From: Rhinopomastus cyanomelas | Taxonomy: Eukaryota; Chordata; Aves; Bucerotiformes; Rhinopomastidae | DNA length: 64,000 nucleotides | Direction of reading: 5' to 3' | Assembly (NCBI GenBank): GCA_013400115.1 | Contig: VXBP01005615.1 | Coordinates: forward strand, 124,001-188,000 | Part shown: piece after piece, positions 25,120 through 34,768 of the stretch | Layout: each line of letters starts with the position of its first letter | Numbering within the stretch: the first letter of the stretch is position 1 | Notes under the pieces: generated by a model | Told to the model about the DNA's origin: nothing | The model's input: the letters and a program-made list of their open reading frames with translations, nothing else | Databases searched by the model: none | Made by a program: the position numbers and the translations under genes

Positions 25120-25300
25120 TCACCGCGCTCCGTCCCAGTGCAGCCTAAACCACAAGCTGGCCCTGCGTTCCAGCGGTTTGTGGTTCTGTATTTATCATGA
25201 AGGTTGCGTTTTGCTGTTGCTTCAGGTTTGCCTGTCGCATTCCATGCTGCTCTGGGTCCGTGAGGAGCACTCGGTAGTGAGCAAGCTTGCCTCCGCAGCG
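25120..25300. other. CpG-enriched patch
   Basis: Roughly a dozen CpG dinucleotides occur in 180 bases (for example in CACCGCGCTCCG, GGTCCGTGAGG and CTCCGCAGCGG), whereas the surrounding DNA has few. An open frame of 71 codons (25,091-25,306, plus) crosses it. It could be a small unmethylated regulatory element or an exon, but nothing identifies it. Confidence 0.35.
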
Positions 25301-26444
25301 GAATGAAAGCTCACATCTTAATGACAGTCCATCACGTTCCAGCCTGGCTTTGCTTGAGAATATTTGAGACTTCCAGATGCATATTAAAGCAACTCATAGG
25401 ATGTACTTCAGCTGCAAACAAACAGCAAAACACAAGAAAGGTTATTGCACTGTTGGTTAGAAGTTCAGAGAAGTCAGAGGTTTTTAACAGGGATTAGATA
25501 TTACAGAGCTAGTTAAGCCGAGGTGACACGAGCCTGCTTTGCAGACACACACAAACTACTCCAAGTCACTGCTCTCTGAAATCAGTACCAGTCTTTGTAA
25601 AAGCATTTTGTGGGCACGATAAAGCAAGAGGTGGAAAAGGATCGGCCATGACAGACATTTTCATTGCAGAGCCTGTCTCAGCCAAGGAGAACAGCAGCAC
25701 GAAACAGACACAAATAAGCGCAGTGCCAAAGCTGCAAGGAACTGTTCGGAGACGATGGCTGGTAACTCGCTGTCATGCCACAGAATTCACGTCTAAGGTT
25801 AAGGCTCCCTGAGTTTAGATAAACCTCTGTTACTGAGTCAGCTAATTCATTGTGTCCGTGTCCCACTCAAGTACCAGTCAGTCCAAACAGCTCTCATCTT
25901 TCTTTGTAAATCAAACAAAACCAGTAAATCTTTGTGTTGCTTACCAGCTAGAGAACTAGGAAAGCCACTCTTTATCTGGCTTAGAGGAACTTGAACCGAC
26001 CACCAAAAGATACAGCCAGAATCTACCTGGCCTCTTGCTTTTTAGAGCTACCCTTGCACCTCAGAAATAATGAGGAAAGCAAACAAACAAAACCTAAATT
26101 GTAATTAACCCTTAGCAATGCTTCCTTCAAAACCGTAGAGAACTAAAAATCACCCAGCAGAGATCTGTCCACCTACACAAGGCCATCACAAAGCTTTCAG
26201 ACTTCACGTGCAATTGAAGGAGGAATGCTGGAAGATACTATTTCAACTCCAGTAGCTTGGGTTTCTCACAGACCTCAGAAAAGATCTGACTGTATACACA
26301 GGCCACTTTTTCTTGGCTTTGAACAACAAAGCGTTTCTAAGTTCGCGCTCTAAGATATCCTGGCACTCTTCTTTACAGTGAGTTTTCTATACTGTTGCCA
26401 CACATCTCAAATCTTATCAGCAAAATGGATTTTCACCCATCTGG

Positions 26445-26649
26445 ATCACAGAATCACAGAACATTAGAGATTGGAAGGGACCTCGAAAGATCATCTAGTC
26501 CAATCCCCCTGCCACAGCAGGATCACCTAGACCAAGTCACACAGGAACACATCCAGGCGGGTCTTGAACATCTCCAGTGAAGCAGACCCCACCACCTCCC
26601 TGGGCAGCCTGTTCCAGTGCTCCGTCACCCTCACTGGGAAGAAGTTCCA
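26445..26649 (-). mobile_element. CR1 LINE 3' fragment, very close to consensus
   Basis: A minus-strand 3' end of about 205 bp. The tail at the left carries two terminal units (ATCACAGAATCACAGAACATT). The copy stops abruptly at the GGGAAGAAGTTCC position. It looks among the least mutated copies in the window, which suggests recent insertion. Confidence 0.94.
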
Positions 26650-29107
26650 ACTCACTTTCCCATCAGCTCCCCAGCATTTCTTGCTTCTCTAGCTGTCTAG
26701 CAGCGCAGCAGCCTCCCCAGCATCACATACTCATTGTTAACGTCCCACAGCACATTTGGGCTTGGGGAGCGCACTTTGACAGCCTCCTCTGCTGCTGCAG
26801 CCCGTGCTATCGGCTGCAGGGTTCTGCAAACACGGTTTTAACAACAGCACTGTATTCTGGAACAGAAATACACCACAATACCGTACAACTCAGGATCAAA
26901 TGGTTTGTCCAGAGGCAATTTTGAGTTAAAAGAAGAAGTTTACTGGCATTTTCCTCTCAGCCTACTTGGGTGGCATCTCCCAGAGCCGAGGAGGCGGCTT
27001 GCTTTCCATTCAGGTGAAGAAATTCTCCTGCTTGCTTGAAAAGTAAGAGATTCTTTGCAGTCTGGGCACCCAAGTGCATGACAGGATTATGACATACCCA
27101 GCCACCCACATTGTCACGGACTGGTTTTGTTTTTAAAACAGCACAAATGCTGGGGTGAATTTTAAGGTGGAGAATTTTCTTGAAGCACTGCACTTATGTG
27201 AACATGTACAAGGGGTACTTCACACACAGACACGTATCCCTCAAAAAAACCCCCAACAAAATGATGTCAGATGTACTGGGGAGGGGAAGAGGGGTGGGGA
27301 CGGAGGCTGTATAGTAAAAATGCTTCCAAACAGAACTAATAATTATAGTTCAGCTTCTGAAATGTGCTGTCCAGCAGGGATAAGGACACGTGTTAGGATC
27401 TCACAGACAGAAAGACTTTCCTGTTGAATTGCATCACATCTTGGGACCATGAGCTGGTCCCATGACCAAGAGTCCCACAGACGAGGTTTTGATAGCATGT
27501 GTAATTAATGCTGCTGCGTACAGGAGTAGATTCACCTGTGATCTGAGACCCAGGACTAAATAATATCTGGCTAACTCATCACAACAACTACTACTTCCAA
27601 TTTTTTCCTACAGTGTCTTTGGACAAGAGTTCCAAATCTGGGAATTCTCGTGTAACTGTAGAACAGACCACTTCCCAAAAGAAAATGAGCAAATATGACC
27701 GGAAGGCACAAAACCGAGCCGCAAATTCTCCTTTCATCCTCTAAAAGGGACACACATGGATGGAGCAATTCCGAGGCTATAAAAAAGGAATAGATCACTG
27801 CTGTTGTATTATTCTGTGAGTGCCTGACTGAAAATTATAACCTTTTTTATTATTATTTCAAAAGGAAACAATCAGTTTCCACCTCCAGTGAAGTGGCACC
27901 CTTAGTAATTTTCCGTGCCGATACTGGCTGATTAAAAACAGACCTAAGTTACTCCTCCCATAGTCTGCAATAAAAGAAAAACAAATTCAGTAACAAAATA
28001 TGAGGAAATCCTCCTATTTCACCTTAAATGTCAGCCAATGCTTTGTTCCTCTGTCATGATTTTAAAGGTCAATTATGGAAAAAAATGTTCTGGAGACATT
28101 GTAAGTACTGAGGTTTTTCTGACACGGATGTGATACCTGGAACTTGTAACACTTGTGTTTACAAATTTCTGCTGAATTGCTCATTTCACTAGTTAACTTC
28201 CAGAGTCAGCAGAGGAAGCCTTGTTTAAGCGTAACCTAAGACCTATTTGTGGACTGAAAAATGTCAATACAAAGGTTAATTCCTTACAGAAGCTTCTTTT
28301 AGAAGTGGAAATAAAAGTATTATAGCCTATAAGCTGAAATGAAGCCTTTCTCTTATTTATAATTTCCATGCACCATTTTCCCACTAATTAATCCTTCAGA
28401 TCACTTAGGAATGTCAACAAATAGTTTTTTGTTCAAATCCAATTCAGTAAAATTCTCAATATAATTTCTTCCTTTTTGTGCTGAATGAACCAGACTGCAG
28501 CTTTGTTCTCGCTCGCTGGTGCAGGGGGCAGCTCAGCAAGCAGCTGTGCCGTGAAGGCAGAGTGGTGGAGTTTGTAAGTGACGGACCTCAGGGGCGGCTC
28601 TGGAAAAGCACTTCAGAAGAACATAGAGCCACAGGAGGGACTGTCAGCACTGGAACCGGTAACTTGGGGAGAGCGGCACCAAATACCTAAAAAAATAGTT
28701 CTTATAAGCAGGTCTTGCTTGTTCTTTTCTTCCTAGTTTCTGAATCTCCTCTCACCTACCTCTCTGGCGGTCTGAGAGAACGTTTTGTTCATTGGCTTTT
28801 GTTTGGTAAAGCCAGCGATCACCCATGATATATATCCAAAATATAATTTAGCTCTAGCTGGTACTTACACGAGTAAGTTTTCCCAAAGACTGCTGAAGGC
28901 AAACCAATACATTATAAACAAAGTTCATAATGTATGAAGAAGCTCCTTTTTGCCACTAAGTTTTATATGACTTTACTTGTCCTCATTTTTCAGTTAAACA
29001 GCCCCAGTCAGATTCCAAAGAAGGCTGTACTTTTAATAGTGTAAAAACACTCTTAGAATATAAAAATCTTTCAACTTTATTCTTTTAAAATGATTTGAAA
29101 CAAAGAT
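26650..29107. other. Unique stretch with a G-quadruplex motif and an exon-like cluster
   Basis: Contains a strong G-quadruplex motif at 27,278-27,299. A GC-richer open frame at 28,478-28,690 is followed closely by a strong acceptor at 28,731-28,736. No repeats or recognised genes were found. Confidence 0.45.
27278..27299 (+). other. G-quadruplex motif
   Basis: Four runs of four guanines are separated by loops of 1, 4 and 1 bases (A, AAGA, T). This meets the usual G-quadruplex rule with margin. There is no gene next to it that would suggest a role. Confidence 0.85.
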
Positions 29108-29470
29108 TTCTCTTTAGCTTGGAGAAGAGGAGACTGAGGGGTGACCTCATTAATGTCTATAAATATGAGAAGGAGGATAGAGCCAGGCTCTTCTCAGTGG
29201 CATCTATTGATAGAACAAGGAGCAATGAGTGTCAGCTGGAACATAGGAGGGTCCACATAAATATGAGAAGGAACTTCTTCCCAGGGAGGGTGACAGAACA
29301 CTGGAAGGGGCTGCCCAGGGGGGTTGTGGAGTCTCCTTCCTGGAGATGTTTAAAACCCGCCTGGACATGTTCCTGTGTGACTTGATCTAGGTGATCCTGC
29401 TGTGTCAGGGGTATTGGACTGGATGATCTTCCAAGGTCCCTTCCCATCCCTAATGTTCAGTGATTCTGTG
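29108..29470 (+). mobile_element. CR1 LINE 3' fragment
   Basis: A plus-strand copy that begins at the AGCTTGGAGAAGAGGAGACTGAGGGG position. The ORF2 tail is open at 29,095-29,385 (LEKRRLRGDLINVYKYEKED, then ARLFSVASIDRTRSNE). It lacks the GTGAAGGGTGGGTGTCAGG block, since AATATGAGAAGGAGGATAG follows directly. The copy ends with a degenerate terminal repeat near 29,470. Confidence 0.93.
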
Positions 29471-29501
29471 AACAACCTGACATCTTAGCAGCCCTACCAC
29501 A

Positions 29502-29556
29502 TAGATGATCTTTTGAGGTCCCTTCCAATCCCTAATGATTCTATGATCCTATGATT
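29502..29556 (+). mobile_element. CR1 LINE terminal fragment
   Basis: Only the last 55 or so bases of a CR1 3' end are present (GATGATCTTTTGAGGTCCC to CTATGATCCTATGAT). It lies 30 bp downstream of another plus-strand copy. It is either a separate ultra-short insertion or a duplicated end. Confidence 0.85.
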
Positions 29557-29600
29557 TGTGGTACCAACTGAGGGAGATGTTAATCTTGCTGCTTTTCACT

Positions 29601-29655
29601 AGAATCACAGAACATTAGGGATTGGAAGGGACCTCGAAAGATCATCCAGTCCAAT
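29601..29655 (-). mobile_element. CR1 LINE terminal fragment
   Basis: A minus-strand CR1 3' terminus of about 55 bp (AGAATCACAGAACATTAGGG to CCAGTCCAATG). It faces the preceding plus-strand fragment tail to tail across about 45 bp. Confidence 0.88.
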
Positions 29656-31341
29656 GAGCAACGAGCATTAAACTCCCACCCCTAAGGATGCTCCCACTTA
29701 ACACTAAACCAAAATGTAGGAGACTGGTATATCACTGTCTAAACCTTCTCCTTAGCATGGAAACTGACCTACCGCTGTGCACCATTCACCTCTTTTAGAG
29801 AGAAAAGTGAAATGAGTAGAGTGTGGATGGATACGTGATATATTACTGATGAGAAGACATATTTTCCATCCAATTACTAGATGTGCTCTTGTTCAGCAAG
29901 CCTTTGCTTGTTTCTTATTGTCAACAAAACAGATCTTCTTTTCTTGTTCTCTATTGTAAAATGATGTGAATTAATTCCAAAGAAAAATCTGGATTGTTGC
30001 CGGCACCATCAGCTTTCTACTGTTTCTCATTAATGAAGTTGAGAAAAATAACTTTTAACTCTAACACAAAGGATTCCTATTCCCAGCCAGTGCACTATAG
30101 CTAATTTGGGCAACTTGAAACCCTCAGAAAAACAGGCAGAACATTGCAAGGGAGCTCTTAGGGGGTACAAACCCCCAGTTTCTCCAGATATTTCCGTAAA
30201 GAGGCGTAGGTTTGATTTATTGTATTGTATTGTTAGCTCCTTGAAGTTAGGACAGTCTGAATGGTTTTATACAGTGAGCCTGCATTTTCCCTGCACTTTT
30301 CCTGAACTAAATAATTCATGCTTGCAGAAAGAAAAGGCAAAAAGGCAAAACTGTCTTTCTTTTCCAAGCAGTGGAACAATGAAATGTGACTGAATTTCAA
30401 ATAACAAAAAGTATTTCCAGCAAAAACTTTTGTTCAGTAGTTGCATGTAGATGACACCATAGCTGAGTGGGGGTTTATTTTGGAGACAACGTAGGCAAAG
30501 TATCACTAGATTGTCATCACCTGAGTGCTGCCAACAAGCTTGTCAAAGTGAGCAACGGCAAAAACATTTGAAATATTTTGTGATGTGTAGGAGCTCCAAT
30601 ATATACGGGTCAATCCATGTTTCTGGGTGTTTGTTCCACGTTCTGCCATTAGCCAGGTGTATCTTCCAGCAGTACGTTTGAGCAACCTTGCCCTTCTTTC
30701 CTAGAAATCTATTAATTTCTAGCTCCAAGCAAACTCATAAAAATCATGTTGTAGAAAGTTCAGTCCATCTCTAACAGCTAAAAGAGGCCATGTGGTGCAA
30801 TCAAAACTGAACTGCATTTACAACTTTACAACAAAATTTGTATTTGCCCTCTTATCAGCCAAAGGCATTATCCAGTGGACAGGTGTTCACTTGCTTAGAA
30901 CCATTTCAGAAGCAGAAATTCTGCTCCTCCAACCACGCAGTAACTGTGCTGTGCACACTTACATCTTTCACACTCTGACATCGGCCCAGTCGTAAGAATT
31001 CCTTTCTTTCCTTCAGTAATGGTTCTTAGAAAGCCGTAGAGCTATGGTGAGCACAAAAGTTCTTCAATGACCTTTCATGGGGCTAGCTGTTCCAGAAGGA
31101 CTACGCTGATGAAAGTCAGACATACACCATCTCCTAAGTACTGCACTCGCTCCCAATGGATGTCATATGTTCATTCCTGCACTGACATGGAAGCACATGA
31201 AAGCTAAAACCGGAGAGAGCTTAGCAAGCGTGCGCTGGTTTTTTCACAAGTTAAACCACCTTTGGAAAGCTCTGAGTGAGGACCATGGACAGATCTTCAT
31301 GCACAAAGCTCAGAGCTAAAAACCTCTTTATAACTAGCACA
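29656..31341. other. Unique AT-rich stretch
   Basis: No repeats, recognised exons or simple repeats of note. Open frames at 30,106-30,393 (plus) and 30,543-30,728 (minus) look like chance. Confidence 0.45.
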
Positions 31342-31851
31342 AGATGCGAACCGCATCTGGAATATTGTGTCCTGTTCTGGGCCCCTCATTTCAAGAAGGA
31401 CACAGAACTGCTGGAGACAGTCCAGTGCAGAACCACAAAGATGATGAAGGGAGGGGAACATCTCCCTGATGAGGAAAGGCTGAGGTCTCTCTAGCTTGGA
31501 GAAAAGGGCACTGAGGTGTGACCTCATTAATGTTGACAAATATGTGAAGAGTGGGTGTCAGGAGGATGGAGCTAGGCTCTGCTCAGTGTCATGTAATGAC
31601 AGGACAAGGGGCAGTGGGTGTGAACTGCTACACAGGAGGTTCCACACAAATATGAGACGGAACTTTTCCCATTGAGGGTGACAGAGCACTGGAATGGGCT
31701 GCCCAGGGAGGTTGTGGAGTCTCCTTCTCTGGAGACACTTAAAACCTTCCTGGCCATGTTCCTGTGTGACTTGATCTAGGTGATCCTGCTGTGGCAGGGG
31801 GATTGGAGTTCCACTCTTTTGAGGTCCCTTCCAATCCCTTATGTTCTCTGA
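31342..31851 (+). mobile_element. CR1 LINE 3' fragment with longer ORF2 tail
   Basis: A plus-strand copy of about 510 bp that starts in the CGCATCTGGAATATTGTGTCC region. Translated motifs include EYCVLFWAPHFKKDTELLETV, followed by the GEHLPDEERL block in a 31,276-31,494 frame. It runs through to a mutated terminal repeat (TTATGTTCTCTGAAG). The segment just before the end (GGATTGGAGTTCCACTCTTT) departs from sister copies. Confidence 0.93.
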
Positions 31852-32749
31852 AGAGGACATACCTTGGAACAGGAATTAGACAATGATGCTACCTGTGTGT
31901 ATCCATCATAATTTTTAAAAATAATAACTAGAAGCCTTCACACTCTATGGTCCCCCTGTCTTGGGCAAAATGAAGTGAAGGATGTTAAGGTGCCAACAAA
32001 ACCAGTATTATTTCAGGTAGTGCAACCTTTGCTCATATCCTACCTGCTCAAGAGACAAGTTGTTCATGATGAATTTTGCCAGTGATCTTCCTCATTCTAT
32101 ATCTCCTCAATCTTCAGCTGTTCTTTTCAGAAGCTCTAACAAAGCCCACGTAGCAGTGGAAGAAGCAAAAGTGGTGTCTCCAAGCTGGCATTTGCTTTGG
32201 AAAAAAAAGAACAGGATTTCTTTCCAGGAAGAAAAATTGTACAAGTTCGTGAGGAAGAAGAACAAGTTTTCCCAAAACTATGGGTACTAATGTACCTCAG
32301 AATTTCCCATGACTCTCCAAAAGTGGCCTAATCTACCTCACAATAACCTCAGTGACATCCCCGAGAAGGCACTCTTGTAGGAGGCTGCTGTTTGTACTGC
32401 AGAGGAGATCCCTAAAAGGCAGAAGTCATGATGTGAAAAGTGCAAAGGACATCAGAGAGCAGCCCAGCTATACTGAACAAAGTGCCTTCGTTCCTGGTGC
32501 TTCCACTGGGGCAGCTGCTGTCTTGGTGAAAGCAGATCTTTATTCTAGAAAAGACATAACTGGAACATAATGAAGTGACTGCCATCCGCTAACTCAGCCG
32601 GTCTCGTATGTTGCAAGGTTTTTGATATTTATTCTCCAGGCAGATTGAATCACAGGAGTACAGCTTTGGCACGTCTACTTGCCTAACACACCACATTCCC
32701 TTATGGGCTCAGGTATCCCAGCCTAGCCCACTGCTTTAGTGATGGAGCA
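31852..32749. other. Unique stretch
   Basis: No repeat or gene recognised. Open frames at 32,060-32,290 and 32,352-32,570 have no splice or homology support. Confidence 0.45.
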
Positions 32750-32906
32750 CTCGTTTTACATGCAAATCCTGCACTGGGATGGTAAAGAGAACTGGCAGAT
32801 CTGTCCTGCTGCCGTCTCCTTCCCTACCAAATGACGTCACCCAGCCTGACTGGTCTGGCTCCCACATAATTGCCATTTTCACAGCTCAAGTCGAGCGAGC
32901 GAGGCG
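32750..32906 (+). promoter_or_regulatory. Possible promoter: octamer plus CRE palindrome
   Basis: A perfect octamer ATGCAAAT lies at 32,760-32,767 and a perfect CRE palindrome TGACGTCA at 32,832-32,839. A CpG-bearing stretch (TCGAGCGAGCGAGGCG) leads into an ATG with G at -3 and G at +4 (32,907). Octamer sites bind POU factors and CRE palindromes bind CREB/ATF. The order octamer, CRE, CpG run, ATG, splice donor resembles a compact promoter plus first exon. There is no TATA box at a convincing distance. Each site can occur by chance, so the promoter call is an inference. Confidence 0.3.
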
Positions 32907-32949
32907 ATGGCATGTTTAATGCCTGCAGTTTGCTGCTTTAAGAGCTACG
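32907..32949 (+). CDS. Possible first coding exon of a membrane microprotein
   Basis: ATG at 32,907 has a good initiation context. Fourteen open codons plus one base (encoding MACLMPAVCCFKSY) lead to the splice donor ACG|GTAGGT. The exon ends in phase 1, which fits the acceptor at 38,412, where the next exon supplies AG to complete a Glu codon. The peptide has a Cys pair (residues 9-10) that could be lipid-modified near the membrane. I do not recognise the product. The 5' neighbour is the CRE/octamer segment. The intron in this model would be about 5.5 kb. It could equally be a chance ATG in a regulatory element or an alternative first exon of a larger gene. Confidence 0.22.
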
Positions 32950-34299
32950 GTAGGTGGCCAGGTGCTATTTCACAGGCTCATCTGTCAGTCTAGTGCTGTG
33001 TTTGCAATACCATGAGACTAAATGAAAATGTTGTGAGAACTTCTTTATGCTGGAAATATAAATGTTTTCTTTTCTGGAAAAGGCTGCTGCCTGGCATAAC
33101 AGGAAGTGATCTAATATTTCATGTAATAGCCTTATTATTGCTAAAAGGTCTGAATTTAACTTAGGTAGTCAGCATTTCATGGCAGTCACTCCTTTGTTGG
33201 TAGCATTTGACAGTGTGGTAGAAAAGATGAACAAGGGGACAATAACTCACTTCCATCACATCTCATTATATTAAAAGACAAGCTGGCAACAGAGCAGCAA
33301 ACTCTTTGAATGATGGGGTAAGGGCTGAGGAGAGATTTGGCATAAAGATCTTCTGTTTTGAAGATCCAGGATCAAACGCCCTTTTATTGCCACATAATCC
33401 CCCAGTGGACGATGACAGACACCGAGAAGGAGAGCTAAACCACACGTATCACGCAGCAGAGAAATCTGAGTCATAGTCTTGAAAACTAAGGACACGAAAA
33501 CTACATAAACCAGAAAGGAAAATCAGTAATCTTCCCATTATGTAAGTCACACCTCCCCGGCTCATGCAAGGGCAAAGTGCTAGCCTCATAAGTTAGGTAG
33601 GATGTACACAACCAGAGCAGCAAACGATGCAGCTGTCACAGCGGGGCTTGCGCGTGCTCACCCCTGCGCGGGCACGCTGCTTGGACACAGTTCTAAATCT
33701 CTCCAGTGTTATTGCAGTGCTCAGAGCCGAGCTGAAAACGCAGGATTTGTTGCACGCACGTACGGGCAGAACTGATAAGTTCTGCTTGATATAACGGCTG
33801 GGCTTTGGCAAACCAAGCTAGACAACCTTTAAATGGACATGCATGGAAATGGCCAAGTGGCCAGAGTCAGCCAAACATTTCTGAACCGGTCCTGCGGATA
33901 ACAAGCAAGTTATTTGTCCATGTACGTACTCTTCAAGCATTGTATCAGCAGACATTTCCAGATCTTTTAATCTGCTTCAGAAATCACAGGACTTCTTCGC
34001 CATGTTCTTGCTATATTTTCACTGGTGAAGTCTTAGTGAACTTGCAGTCAACAAGAAAAAGGTGGACAGAAAGCAGGTATAATTTTCTGGCAAAGCTGAC
34101 CATGTAACCAGCAAGAAATGGATCCCATATGGTCTCCATCAGCAGAAAATATGCCATTTGCTTTACTTGGCTGCATTTTGGTGCCTTATTTTAGGTGGAA
34201 AGATATGAGGGATCTTGACAGCCTGACAGGAACCTCATGAGGTTCCAGAACAGCACAAACATAGTCAGCAGTTGATTTTTCCCCTCTGTTCAGCACTTG
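32950..34299. other. Unique stretch with a CpG cluster
   Basis: Apart from the CpG cluster at 33,625-33,800, listed separately, nothing was recognised. In the microprotein model this is the start of the intron. Confidence 0.4.
33625..33800. other. CpG cluster
   Basis: At least a dozen CpGs in about 175 bp, densest in GCGGGGCTTGCGCGTGCTC and CACGCACGTACGGG, inside CpG-poor DNA. It lies about 0.7 kb downstream of the CRE/octamer segment. It is too small for a classic CpG island, but the local CpG retention suggests regulatory use in the germline. Confidence 0.4.
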
Positions 34300-34768
34300 A
34301 GATACTGCATTTGGAATATTGTGTGAAGTTCTGAGCTCCTGATACAAGACTGGAGTGAGTCCAGAGGAAGTTCACCAGATAGTTAGGCATCTGCAGACTG
34401 CAGCATACAGGGAGTGTCTTATGACAAGAAGGCTACAGTCTTGAAGGTCTTCAGTGACCTAACGGGAATCTAGAAAAGAGAGAGCCAGACTCTGCTTCCA
34501 GTTACAATGACAGGACAAAAGGTCACAGGTATGAGATGCAGCAATGAGAAAACTGATTTGGTATCAGGGAAAGAAAATTTAAACCATGAAAGTACCCTGT
34601 GATTCACAAGATGCCCGGAGAGACTGTAGAATCTCCAGTCTTTGAGACAATTCAAGACTGAGTCAGGTACAGGTATCACTCTCAACAAGTTGGAATAAGC
34701 CAGCCCTGTTCTGAGCTGAGAAGACCTAAAAGTTCTCCAGCCTTCTACATGCCAGGATTCCGTGACAC
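34300..34768 (+). mobile_element. Ancient, heavily decayed CR1 copy
   Basis: Blocks in correct CR1 order can still be followed on the plus strand. They are a TGGAATATTGTGTGAAGTTC block, TCCAGAGGAAGTTCACCAGA, GAGAGAGCCAGACTCTGCTTC, ACAATGACAGGACAAAAGG, GAGAGACTGTAGAATCTCC and a final CCAGGATTCCGTGACACTG. Divergence is far greater than in the young copies and no frame survives. It gives relative depth to the CR1 history here. Confidence 0.8.

Larger units (their letters stand above)
20210..26444. other. Long unique stretch
   Basis: More than 6 kb without a recognised CR1 copy. It holds a TG microsatellite at 23,947, a CpG-enriched patch at 25,120-25,300 and a possible 25-nt microexon on the minus strand at 23,703-23,727. 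No gene was recognised. Confidence 0.45.

Noticed and set aside
28425..28445. TTCAAATCC resembling a tRNA B box
   Set aside because: No A box or cloverleaf could be formed around it.
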